A stretch of DNA of 30,579 bases. Origin: Nemertoderma westbladi. Taxonomy: Eukaryota; Xenacoelomorpha; Nemertodermatida; Nemertodermatidae. The notes beneath the pieces are model-generated. The model worked only from the letters and a program-made list of their open reading frames with translations. It made no database searches and was not told the origin of the DNA. Below are positions 1-9,921 of the stretch, piece after piece; within the stretch, counting starts at the first letter, position 1; each line of letters begins with the position of its first letter. The position numbers and the translations under genes are program-made. The DNA lies in NCBI GenBank assembly GCA_032718475.1, contig JAUCBJ010001731.1, positions 1-30,579 on the forward strand, given 5' to 3'.

Positions 1-984
1 AAACCAATGTCCCATCAACCGAGACCAGCATTATCCCCAAAACCAATGTCCCTCCCACCGAGACCAGCCCCATCCCCAAAACCAATGTCCCTCCCACCGA
101 GACCAGCCCATCCATAAAACCAATGTCCCTCCTACCGAGACCATCCCCATCCCCAAAACCAATGTCCCTCCAACCGAGACCAGCCCCATCCACAAAACCA
201 ATGTCCCTCCCACCGAGACCATCCCCATCCCCAAAACCAATGTCCCTCCCACAGAGACCAGCCCCATCCACAAAACCAATGTCCCTCCCACAGAGACCGG
301 CCCCATCCCCAGAACCAATGTCCCTCCCACCGAGACATCCCCAAAACCAATGTCCCTCCCACCGAGACATCCCCAAAACCAATGTCCCTCCCACCGAGAC
401 ATCCCCAATACCAATGTCCCTCATACCGAGACCAGCCCCATCCCCTAAACCAATGTCCCTCCCACCGAGACATCCCCAATACCAATGTCCCTCATACCGA
501 GACCAGCCCCATCCCCTAAACCAATGTCCCTCCCACCGAGACATCCCCAAAACCAATGTCCCTCCCACCGAGACCAGCCCCAACCACAAAACCAATGTCC
601 CATCCACTGAGACCAGCTCCATCCCCAAAACCAATGTCCCTCCCACCGAGACCAGCTCCATCCCCAAAACCAATGTCCCTCCCACCGAGAACACCAAAAC
701 CAATGTCCCTCATACCGAGACCAGCCCCATCCCCTAAACCAATGTCCCTCCCACCGAGACATCCCCAAAACCAATGTCCCTCCCACCGAGACCAGCCCCA
801 ACCACAAAACCAATGTCCCATCCACTGAGACCAGCTCCATCCCCAAAACCAATGTCCCTCCCACCGAGACCAGCTCCATCCCCAAAACCAATGTCCCTCC
901 CACCGAGACATCCCCAAAACCAATGTCCCTCCCACCGAGAACACCAAAACCAATGTCCCATCCACTGAGACCGGTTCCATTTCC
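1..984. repeat. Proline-codon-rich minisatellite, 39-bp unit with 32- and 30-bp variants
   Basis: Tandem array whose core is AAACCAATGTCCCTCCCACC followed by GAGACCAGCCCCATCCCCA. Full units are 39 bp. Shortened units of about 32 bp lack CAGCCCC and others of about 30 bp end in GAACACC. The unit is nearly free of stop codons, so long reading frames appear on both strands (Pro/Ser/Lys-rich on plus, Trp/Gly-rich on minus). The 32- and 30-bp units repeatedly change the frame, which argues against coding. The array starts before the window and decays near 984. Confidence 0.95.
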
Positions 985-2543
985 AATGGGAATGTTTTGA
1001 TAATGTATAATGAAATATTTGTTTCGGATGAATCGCGTATTAGTTTTGGGTTATCCCCTATTTCTTTATTCATTGACTAAACTATGAATAAATAATATAA
1101 TATAAAAGGTACAATGGATGAACGAACATTAGTTACCTTAGTTATTCAAAAACTGCTATTATTCTGGAAATCTGTAAAAGTAACGAACATTTTAGACATT
1201 TTTAACATTTTAAACAAATTTTACAAATTAAAACAAATTACAAATAACAAAAACATGGCTGCCGGAAAAATACCTTGTATAATTTCCTAGAAAGGATCAT
1301 TGGGCCTTACGATATGTCTTTTTATTAAAATACTAGGATTTTTATTAAATAATTAGATACGCAATTTAAAATAAATACTGAAATCTAAAACCCCAAAAGC
1401 CTTTCGGCGTTAAAACATTCTGTCTGCTCCAGGCTAGGCTGTTATAAGTTGTCAGGATAACTTAAGATGTGATTCCTAATAGAATTACAGTTAATGACAA
1501 GCCGGATAAAAGATCAGGAACATAAATGGGCTTGAACATAAAATCAATAAAAAAATCCACTGAAAATTTAATTTTTTTTTAATTTTTTGGCATTTTTTAA
1601 CAAAAAAATTAGAGAGCAGAAAATATTTGTTCTAGAACATTCATTTAGTTTTGTATACATCGGGATTTCGGTAACCGTACTACTCTTTTTCAATAATTTT
1701 TTTTTCTGAAACAAATATTCGTTGTTTGTAGAAAATTTAAAATAGAACTTAGGCAATTTAACTTAATTATCGCAATACAAATTTTTGTTACATTATATTC
1801 TCGGGGCATTACTTATGGCGTTACTATGACCCGGGTACCTACTTTTTGACAACTTTGTTTAATCGTATTTAATCTTAAATTAATCGACTATTGCCATTGT
1901 TTGCATAATTTTTCAAAAAATCTTTATGATACCGGTACGTTAAGTTATGTGAAATAAAATCCACCTAAAAACACGAAATTGAAAAAAAAAAAATTATAAA
2001 ATAAATAAATTTTAACTACCATGAAAAAAATATAAGCTACCGGTAACGTCTCTCAGAGGGAGGACTTTATATTCTAGAACAAAAAAACCTCATGATAATA
2101 CCCGTTAACATTAAAAAATAATAATTTGTCAAAAAAGTTGGTTCCCTAGTCGGCATTAGTACACCTTGGGTACCATTGGTACTCATTGACCAGATTTTAT
2201 ATACTAGCTAGTTTTTGCTATTTTTTGTAAATGTTATAGAAGATGTGCTAGCTGTCAATTTTGATAAATATGTTTGTTCAAGAACATCTTTTTTATTCTT
2301 TATACTAGCTAGTTCTTTTAACTTTTTTTAAATTAAAGAACATTTGTTGTTCTAGAACATTTAAAAAAAAAATAAATAAATAGTACAGCAATCATCATAT
2401 AAATCCTTATTTAAAAAAATAGTTTAAAATTTTTTTTTAAATGATTAGATATCTTAGATACTCCAGAATTGTGAATCTAGAACTTATAACACACAAACAC
2501 ACAGTTGTGTTTGATGTTCTAATTGAGTTTTATTTTTGGTAAC
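985..2543. other. AT-rich intergenic stretch without a recognisable gene
   Basis: I see no credible coding region. The stretch is strongly AT-rich with homopolymer runs. It carries several copies of TTCTAGAAC (near 1630, 2072 and 2350) and of CTAGCTAGT (near 2205 and 2305). These are the same palindromes that build the foldback element immediately downstream, so part of it is probably decayed copies of that element. Confidence 0.6.
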
Positions 2544-3232
2544 AGTTCCGTATAGAACTGCATTTTTAAAACTTATGTCATTCTTACTATGGCAACATTG
2601 AAGAGTTCTAGAACAATAGAAAAGTATTATATACTATTCTAGAACATAAATAAAATAAAAAATATAATGTTCTAGAACATATAGCTAGTTTTTTTTAAAT
2701 ATAAAATAGCTAGTAATAAAAAAATGTATTTATTTATATTATTATTAAAACTTTAATTTAAAACTTAATTATTAAAATCGTCCACCAGTACCAAATTGTA
2801 TTATTTGTTAAATTTACTAGCTATTTTAAAATTTTAAAAAACTAGCTATATGTTTTAGAACATCATTATTTTTTATTTTATTTATGTACCGGTAATATTA
2901 TGTATTATACACTATTTTAGATCAGAAAATAATACAAATAATATAATGTTCTAGAACATATAGCTAGTTATTTTTCAAATTTAAAATAGCTAGTAATACA
3001 AAAAAATTTATTTATTTATTAGAAAATTTATCTACCGAATTGGATATTTTTTTAAATTTACTAGCTATTTTGAAATTAAAAAAAAAACTAGCTATATGTT
3101 CTAGAGCATTATATTTTATATTTTATTTATGTTCTAGAATAGTATATAATACTTTTCTATTGTTCTAGAACTCTTCAATGTTGCCATAGTAACAATGATA
3201 TATGTTTTAAAAATGCAGTTCTATACGGAACT
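2544..3232. mobile_element. Nested foldback (inverted-repeat) element rich in TGTTCTAGAACA
   Basis: The left end reads AGTTCCGTATAGAACTGCAT and the right end is its near-exact reverse complement ending at 3232. The arms extend about 150-190 bp (roughly 2544-2700 against 3060-3232). The interior holds a second inverted pair (about 2810-2890 against 2905-3000). Four arm-like segments therefore alternate in orientation (+ - + -). Each arm carries a TTCTAGAAC palindrome and an ACTAGCTA-type palindrome. There is no coding capacity. The structure fits a foldback or MITE-type DNA element, or one that inserted into itself; this class is an inference. I could not define a target-site duplication. Confidence 0.85.
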
Positions 3233-3279
3233 CTAGCCTTTGAGAGATTTCGATAAAACAATTAGGCCTATTATCAAAT

Positions 3280-4290
3280 ATGTCATCCAAATCCAAAATG
3301 TCATCAGAATCGTTCTACTCGGCCCGGGAAAATTTACCTCCGACGGAAGAAGAGATCATACCTGCCCCGGAGGAACCACAGCCAGTCCCGTCTGTCCCAC
3401 GCAGAAGGAGAAAACGGACATCGGTGTTGAAGCGATTGTGGCGATACATAACAAGCCATGGACCCTGTTTCTGGTTCTGTAGGGCCTTCATTGCTCTCTG
3501 TGTTCTTAGTGTTCTTTACGTGCTGGTGAAATTAGCGATGGGGCATGATTTAAGGAAAGACAAAGTGGATGGGATCAAGACTGTTGGCGTATTTGACACG
3601 GATGACTATGTTAAGAGTCGATGGATAACCCGGGGTTATGGTACCACCACCGAGAATACTACTGTCTCTACATCAGTCACTTCAACAACAATCTCCATTG
3701 AGGACAAGTTTTATCACTCGTTTATTGAATGCACTGAGGTAGGTTGTGATCCCTACGCTCATTCTAATATGTGCGGTAAAGCTACACAATCCGAGACCCA
3801 ATATACCGTCGATGGAGCTGCTCCCATTACGTATCTATCCACCTCAAACAAGAAACTAAGATGCGACGGAGGCTGGATTATATTCTATAGTCGCGTCGAT
3901 AACGACATTAACATCTGGTATGAAAGTAGTTCTAATTACTACGGAGGATTCGGAGATCCCAAGGGATCTTACTTCCTAGGAGTGTATAATATCAATCTGC
4001 TGACAGACGAGAAGGATTGTTACGTAAAGGTCGACTTGGGTAACTGGACGAGAATTTACAGCGACTTTACTGTGGGGGGTAGTTATAAGCTAAAGATAGC
4101 AAATTATACCAATACACTTACTGCTGGGACCGCTGCTACCGGTGTATTGGATAATGGAAAATACGATCTAACGGTCCTGGATAACAAGGAGTTTAACGAC
4201 AGTAATGGATGGTGGATTGGTGGAACTCATCCCAATGAATGGGAACCGCTGAATAAAACATTAGAGATGAAACTTAAATGCAAGCCGTAA
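3280..4290 (+). CDS. Type II membrane protein with divergent fibrinogen-related domain
   Basis: Uninterrupted 336-codon frame. Residues 1-60 are a cytoplasmic-type tail with acidic/proline stretches and a basic RRRRKR at 41-46. Residues about 63-87 form one hydrophobic membrane segment. A Thr/Ser stalk spans about 118-140. Residues about 187-316 resemble a fibrinogen C-terminal domain: GGWIIFYSR (197-205), YYGGFGDPKGSYFLG (220-234), then KVDLGNW, SDFTVGGSYKL and a terminal GWWIGG. Five N-glycosylation sequons (126, 255, 275, 306, 325) all lie on the predicted outer side. The usual domain end (calcium-binding DxDND loop, paired cysteines, LNGxY) is shortened and replaced by a Cys-Lys-Pro terminus. 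Domain assignment is by motif; ligand binding is inference from animal lectin-like relatives. The ATG at 3280 was chosen as the first in frame; a second at residue 7 is possible. No introns are seen, and the foldback element ends 47 bp upstream. Confidence 0.78.
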   Translation: MSSKSKMSSESFYSARENLPPTEEEIIPAPEEPQPVPSVPRRRRKRTSVLKRLWRYITSHGPCFWFCRAFIALCVLSVLYVLVKLAMGHDLRKDKVDGIKTVGVFDTDDYVKSRWITRGYGTTTENTTVSTSVTSTTISIEDKFYHSFIECTEVGCDPYAHSNMCGKATQSETQYTVDGAAPITYLSTSNKKLRCDGGWIIFYSRVDNDINIWYESSSNYYGGFGDPKGSYFLGVYNINLLTDEKDCYVKVDLGNWTRIYSDFTVGGSYKLKIANYTNTLTAGTAATGVLDNGKYDLTVLDNKEFNDSNGWWIGGTHPNEWEPLNKTLEMKLKCKP

Positions 4291-4435
4291 CGAACTTAAA
4301 GAAACAAACTGTACCGTAGCCCGTAGCAGTAGGTGTTTCTGTAACAAACTAATATAATATTCTCTAATAGTAAGCAACAATAATAGAAACAGAAATAGTT
4401 CGACCAACATGTTTTAATAATATCCTCTGAGTTAC

Positions 4436-4441
4436 AATAAA
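4436..4441 (+). promoter_or_regulatory. Candidate polyadenylation signal AATAAA
   Basis: AATAAA lies 146 bp downstream of the stop codon of the fibrinogen-domain gene and is the first canonical hexamer in that direction. This is position-based inference; no cleavage site can be verified. Confidence 0.45.
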
Positions 4442-4531
4442 CAAATGAACGGCACTGCCGTTGGTCGTGTGGCCTCCGTTGGGAACGTCGGTTCCTGGAA
4501 CCGCGGTAGGAATCCCATAAAGGATAGATGG

Positions 4532-4766
4532 AACCCGTAGACCCAACGGGTAACCCGTGGGTTACATCCAACCCGTAGACCCAACGGGTAACCCGTGGGT
4601 TACATCCAACCCGTAGACCCAACGGGTAACCCGTGGGTTACATACAACCCGTAGACCCAACGGGTAACCCATGGGTTACATCCAATCCGTAGACCCAACG
4701 GGTAACCCATGGGTTACATCCAACCAGTACAGCAGTAGACCCAACGGGTAACCCATGGTTTCCATT
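4532..4766. repeat. 38-bp tandem repeat with internal palindromes, six copies
   Basis: Unit AACCCGTAGACCCAACGGGT followed by AACCCGTGGGTTACATCC, repeated at 4532, 4570, 4608, 4646, 4684 and an interrupted last copy. The first half pairs ACCCGT with ACGGGT. The second half is close to the perfect palindrome AACCCATGGGTT, which occurs exactly in the later copies. Short reading frames across it on the minus strand follow the repeat and are not genes. Confidence 0.93.
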
Positions 4767-5537
4767 CAACGAGACGCCCTCTGGCTGTTAAACCTAAAGG
4801 GAAGAAACAAATTATGTAGTTTATAAATAAATTAAGAGTTTATTATTGTTTCAGTAAGTATAATATAGGCCTAATTAAGCTAATTGATATTAATAGTATG
4901 TTACTTACCATTATTGGTTAGTCTCTTTAACTTGAACTCAATAGGAAACAGATCGTAGATAATCGTTTGTGTCGTTCCCAGCAGGCAGCAGCGACTGCAT
5001 GCACTTTGGTTTCACATAGAACATCGTGATTCTTTAATTTAATCTGACAGACATCGACGATACAATATGTAGGAGATTCAACTGTAACTGTATGTAGGCC
5101 TTTCAACAGTATCGAACTATTTGATACTAGAACTACAGAACTGCAGTAATAGTAATAATCGTTTGGTACACTGGTGTAGCACAGAACCGGAGTGGAGAAA
5201 CTGAAAGTAAACAGTACCGGTAGAATTAGGGAAGTGGTTACCTAAACCAAGGCCTAGCCTAACCCGGCAAGAGAATGGAGAATGAATTGAATTGAGAAGG
5301 TTTTTTTATTAATTAAGCAAGAATAAAATTAATTATTAAGTTAAAATTAAGTAAAAAATATAGTTACATGAAATAGTATACTACAAAGTTAAACAGCAAT
5401 AATGTGGCAAATAGTGGACCGCAGCACATACGTATATACCAGGCCGGCGTGTTGCTGCGGGGCGAGTCATGCTAGTGAGTGGAGCTGTTGTGGACGTCCA
5501 TTAATGTGATGGTGCTCTATTCATTTGTCGTGCCAGT
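4767..5537. other. Intergenic stretch, nothing recognised
   Basis: No coding region, RNA gene or tandem array that I can support. The part just before 5538 may include non-coding sequence of the LINE that follows, because its reading frame is already open at about 5505. Confidence 0.5.
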
Positions 5538-7025
5538 GGAGTAGATGGTGTTCCCCCTGAGGTCTTTAAAATACCTGAGTGTTTAAAGCTCATCTATCCC
5601 ATCATAGTAGACATGTACCGTACAACAAGAGTCCCACAAGAAATGAAAACAAATAAGTTGGTGCCAGTTCCCAAGAAGGGCAACCTAACACTCTATGGTT
5701 CTTTTCGGGGAATCTCATTGATCTCGATTGCTGCAAAACTATACAATAGAATTCTATTAAATCGCATCAGGGATCCCATTGAGAGACTGCTACGTGGAAA
5801 TCAGAATGGGTTCCGTAAAGGTCGTGGGTCCATGGAGCCCATTTTGGCACTTAGAAGGATAATTGAAGAGTTATCAAAAAAGAAAGACAGGCATCTGGCT
5901 GTTATCTTTGTTGACTTCTTCAAGGCCTTTGATTCAGTCTCTCGCTCACGTATGTTCAGCATACTTTCATTATATGGGATTCCTGATGAAATTATTGCAG
6001 CAATCAGATCAGTATACGATGGTTCGACAACATTTGTGTCTACTGTTGACGGTGACACAGAACCATTTGAAGTGTTATAGGGCGTCCTCCAAGGAGACAC
6101 ACTTGCACCATTCTTGTTCATTATTGTGGTTGACTATGTTCTACGCATGTCCTTAGATCATCATAATGATGATGGGGTGATGATAACTCCACCTACTGGC
6201 TCCAGAAGTCGAGGAAATCCTGCCAAGTACCTAACTGATCTAGACTTTGCTGATGACTTAGGAGTACTCTCAGAATCATTAGAGGGAGCCCAGCGGCTCC
6301 TCAGCTCATTAGAACATGCTGCTTCTAGTGTTGGTCTTTTTATTAACTCCAGAAAGACCAAAATTCTGACAGTTATCTTTGAAAGTCCTCAGCAAGTCTC
6401 TGATCGGATGAGCATAAGCTCAAAGGATGGTATGCTTGAGCATGTGGACGACTTCTGTTACCTGGGATCATGGATCCGGAAGTCAGGTGAGGACCTTCGA
6501 ATACGTAAGGGAAAGGCATGGGCAGCCTTGAATAGGCTTTCCAGGATTTGGAAGTCACCTAGAATTAATCGGAAACTTAAGGTCCGATTATTTAGAGCAG
6601 CAGTAGTTTCAGTACTCCTCTACGGGAGTCCATGCTGGGCTCTACCTGCTGAGGACACCAAATCTCTGGATGGCACATTCACAAGAATGCTACGCCGGGT
6701 ACATTGTGTCAAGTACAATGCACACATCTCCAACCAGACACTATATAACACTGGAGGTGTCTCATTGGTTCCCCCAAGCTTGACACTAGAACAAAATCGC
6801 CTCCGCTTTGCAGGACATTGCTTTCGCCGTGAGGACCAGCCAGTGCATAATCTTGTACTTTGGCAGCCTCATGGAGTGAATAAGCATGGTGGACAGCCCA
6901 TGACTTTCTTGTGACGCATCTTAAAGGACACTGGCCTTAAAGATGCGGATGATCTAGCAAATGTCATGGGTGATAGGGAGTTGTGGCGGTGCAATTTTGT
7001 TGACAAGCCGGCACAGCATTCTTAA
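5538..7025 (+). pseudogene. Non-LTR retrotransposon (LINE) reverse transcriptase, 5'-truncated, two in-frame stops
   Basis: One reading frame runs from a GVDGVPPEVFK-type start (5538) to TAA at 7023-7025, broken only by TAG at 6078-6080 and TGA at 6912-6914. Reverse transcriptase motifs are in order: the FRGISLIS block, NGFRKGR, motif A FVDFFKAFD (first catalytic Asp at 5913-5915), GVLQGDTLAPFLF, motif C FADD (6246-6257), then the thumb and C-terminal LLYGSPCWALP region. The catalytic aspartates are intact. The family's normal enzyme performs target-primed reverse transcription in the nucleus. The endonuclease domain is absent, as expected for a 5'-truncated insertion. Only two stops and no frameshift over about 1.5 kb suggest a fairly recent insertion. 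The exact clade (RTE/Jockey/CR1-like) is not assigned. Confidence 0.92.
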
Positions 7026-7071
7026 AAATGCAGCTGCAATGCAGCATGCCGATCCTAGTAGTAGTAGGTTT

Positions 7072-7190
7072 CTAATGTCCATTACCCCATAAGCTGATTG
7101 CTCTCCCAGTGCTTCCTAAGGGTATATCTACAATAAGGTTACTCACTCTGCTATGTTACGGGGGTGGACTCAGGAGAATGAATTTCTAGT
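7072..7190 (+). mobile_element. 3' fragment of a second LINE
   Basis: The segment resembles 21220-21320 at the DNA level. Both contain ATTACCCC, AGCTGAT, GCTCT, CCCAGTG, then GGTTACTCACTCTGCTATGT and AATGAATTT. The encoded shape is LPxxLIALP, typical of the C-terminus of LINE polymerases. It sits about 50 bp after the stop of the preceding reverse transcriptase and may be that element's neighbour or an independent insertion. Confidence 0.65.
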
Positions 7191-7741
7191 TACACAAAGC
7201 AGTGTGTCTGTGTCCTATTGCAGTCGATACTCACTGTGGATTGCAAAATGTTTTATCAGTTGACCTACACTATAATACAGTAGTTGCATGTATTTAAGGC
7301 AGCCCGCTCTGGCCTACCGCCTAAGGAGTACCTATATTACATATTCCACATACGAATTCACTCGGGAAGAGCATCATTCCGCTTGACGACGGGGTAATAC
7401 CTATAGAAGGAAACTAAATTTGTTATTTGGCTCTATTCGTTGTTATCCTTATCTGGTTGTGCATCATGGGCAGTTTTTTATAAATATTCGCGTAATCGCA
7501 TCTTATATCTTGTAAACGTTCTTGATAATGAAATTATCGTGCTTCCATATTACCTATTTTCTGTGAGTGGTAGCTAAGTTGCATTTTTTATTATGTGGGG
7601 CGAGCCACAAAGTCAGCTAGCCTCACGCCTTGCAGTTTAGACAATTTTAGTTTACTTACTGCTGACTGACATAGTTCTTTGTAATAGTCTTGGCTAGGAT
7701 TTTTCCCTCGGGCTCCTTCCAGCCAGCTTGCTGGCTTTCTA
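7191..7741. other. Intergenic stretch, no gene seen
   Basis: No supportable coding region. GTGGGGCGAGCCAC near 7597 resembles GTGGGGCGAGACAC near 15760, so a small dispersed repeat may be present, but its boundaries cannot be set by eye. Confidence 0.45.
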
Positions 7742-8292
7742 GTTTAATAAATACACAATGTTCTAGAACATTTTGTTTATTAGCTGGGCAACAATGTAAT
7801 ACCTCTTATTATACTATTACGTAGCTATTCATAAATAAACAAAATCTTCTAGAATGTGGTATTTCTATTTAATAGAATAAAATAGCCTCATGCAGATGTA
7901 AAACCATGCAACTTTTAAACGCTCATATCTCAGCTATTTTTCAACAAAATTTAGATTATGTTACATATTCGGAATCCTTACATGGCCAGCTTTCCATCAG
8001 TAGCAACAAATCACTATACGGTTGACGAATAACTGGAGTGTAACTGGTGAAATATCACATTAGACACCTTTTTTAAACGTTTGTAACTATAGATTGAAAG
8101 CAAAAATAAAAATTATGGCTCACCCACGGAGGAGGAGGGAGGTGAAACTTTCTCTATTTCAAATTTCATGCAATGTCATTCAGATTTGTAGAAAAATTTG
8201 GGGGTGGGGGGGGGGGGGGGGGGGGGGGGGGGTGGCAAGTACCTGAATAACGACACTATATTCCATATATTCCAGGACATGGTGTACTGCTG
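7742..8292 (+). mobile_element. Dispersed element E1, copy 1
   Basis: About 550 bp that recurs in reverse complement at 12325-13395. The left tip is a ~60-bp inverted repeat: AATGTTCTAGAACATTTTGT near 7757 faces a copy near 7835-7870. The middle carries CTCATATCTCAGCTATTTTT and a run of conserved non-coding sequence. The right part holds GGAGGAGGAGGGAGGTGAAA, a long poly-G tract (about 8200-8232) and a terminus CCAGGACATGGTGTAC. No coding capacity. A non-autonomous DNA element is the likely class, by inference from the tip structure. Confidence 0.85.
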
Positions 8293-8378
8293 TTAGTATA
8301 GTATAAGCTTTGATATCTAAGAATTATACGGAAGAAAGACTTTACAAATTAAAATTTATTCTGTACAAGCAGGAATAA

Positions 8379-8512
8379 CAATCACACATAAAAAGTCGGT
8401 CGGTATTACGTTCCGCTACGCGACAGTCCGCTGCGCTACAGTCCAGCCCTCTGGCAGGATTGCATTTATCGAGTATGATTCCCCATACCGACCGACTTTT
8501 TATATGTAATTG
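8379..8512. repeat. Short inverted-repeat element (~28-bp arms)
   Basis: The left arm ends in ATAAAAAGTCGGTCGGTAT (to 8407). The right arm starts at 8484 with ATACCGACCGACTTTTTAT. The outer arms continue with mismatches (CAATCACAC against CAATTACAT). The loop is about 76 bp. Reading frames cross this region on both strands but neither resembles a known protein. It could be a tiny MITE. Confidence 0.8.
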
Positions 8513-9454
8513 TAAAAAAAAACTACTCAAAACATTGCTCCAGAATTCTGTAACAGCCCCGCGTTCCAGAACCGGAAGCGGACCGAACCAAACCAAACGT
8601 GCCGACACGTCGCAACACGGGTATCGGTCCACGATTTCCACCACAAAATCTGCGCCACTACCCGGTTTCACGCCTCCGATACGGAAAGTTGTATGTGTCA
8701 GCTCTGTGGAGAGCCAGCCGCACTCTACCACCTAATACATTGCAAACAAAACGCTACGTCACTGACAAATTGGACCGAGTCTAACAGCTAAATGCGATTT
8801 TTCTTTCTTAACTCTTTTTTATTTTATTATTTACCACATGTTTTTACCGGTTTAATGCCATTCCCGAGGCGCAATTAAATTAAATTTATAATATGTAATT
8901 GTTTTCATTCTATGGGACGGATTCTATGATTCGATTCTATTTCGTAATACGAATTTGAATATATTTTCTGTCTTTGTATAAACTCACTTTTGTCTTTGGC
9001 GGCCGCCCTGACATGACTAAGTTGTTCATTATGCTACGTGGGTATTAAGAAGCTGGCTTAGGAGTAATTATGACAGTTCATCAGTAATTATAAAGAATAT
9101 TGCTTCTACTTAGCATCAACTGAAAACCGAATCTAATTTACTTGATCGGAATGTATAATGGGCAGGGCACTATTAATGATTAAACTTAGATTTCTTGCCA
9201 TGTTATTATATTATTTCAAATTAATATGACATATTTGAATTACCACCTTTAAAGGCTCCTTTCCTATAATTCCTGAATTTTTTATGGCTTGAGTCAGCAT
9301 ACACACACACAGTCATATAGGCTTTCTCGCCCATGTGAAGAATACTTTTTCCTTTTTCACTTTTCGGTCGACTTTTTATTGGAATTTTATATATGAAGAC
9401 TTTTTATTTTTTTTAATTTATCTTTATTAAGTGTTTTATAACGCTTATTTCTGT
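8513..9454. other. Intergenic stretch, no gene seen
   Basis: Opposed reading frames around 8342-8784 look like chance frames in a GC-richer patch; no family is recognised. There is a short AC run near 9300. I see nothing else supportable. Confidence 0.45.
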
Positions 9455-9525
9455 CTTATAACCTGTACATATACTAATTCGTTTATTGTTTTGGTTAAAT
9501 TCAGCCCTTCTGTAACCTGTGTTTT
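9455..9525. repeat. Solo copy of the 98-bp internal repeat of the MITE at 12476-13058
   Basis: TAACCTGTACATATACTAATTC, then GTTTATTGTTTTGGTT and TCTGTAACCTG, align in order and spacing with the two direct copies inside the MITE (12733-12927). The solo copy lacks the MITE's terminal inverted repeats. Confidence 0.7.
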
Positions 9526-9534
9526 TGGTGAAAA

Positions 9535-9921
9535 CCTGGTATTCTTCACATGGGGGATAACTGCAAAGTGAAATATAACGGCAGAAAGTCTGGTATTCTT
9601 CACATGGGGGTAACTGCAAAGTGAAATATAACGGCAGAAAGTCTGGTATTCTTCACATGGGGATAACTGCAAAGTGAAATATAACGGCAGAAAGTCTGGT
9701 ATTCTTCACATGGGGATAACTGCAAGGTGAAATATAACGGCAGAAAGTCTGGTATTCTTCACATGGGGGTAACTGCAAAGTGAAATATAACGGCAGAAAG
9801 TCTGGTATTCTTCACATGGGGGTAACTGCAAAGTGAAATATAACGGCAGAAAGTCTGGTATTCTTCACATGGGGGTAACTGCAAAGTGAAATATAACGGT
9901 AGAAAGTCTGTGTTTCACATG
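9535..9921. repeat. 53-bp tandem repeat, about 7.3 copies
   Basis: Unit GTCTGGTATTCTTCACATGG followed by GGGTAACTGCAAAGTGAAAT and ATAACGGCAGAAA, very uniform (1-3 differences, mainly in the G run). Minus-strand reading frames over it merely follow the repeat. An inverted partial match, CCCATGTGAAGAATAC, lies at about 9331. Confidence 0.95.

Noticed and set aside
123-1073. Several long reading frames on both strands across the first kilobase
   Set aside because: They follow a tandem repeat without stops; unit lengths of 32 and 30 bp keep changing the frame and no unique coding part is attached.
4296-4622. Minus-strand frames over the 38-bp repeat
   Set aside because: Repeat-driven and antisense to the 3' region of the fibrinogen-domain gene.
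8342-8784. Opposed reading frames of about 60-130 codons
   Set aside because: Three frames overlap on both strands around an inverted repeat and none shows a family motif.
9413-9672. Minus-strand frames with repeated PPCEEYQ-type peptides
   Set aside because: Translations of the 53-bp tandem repeat.
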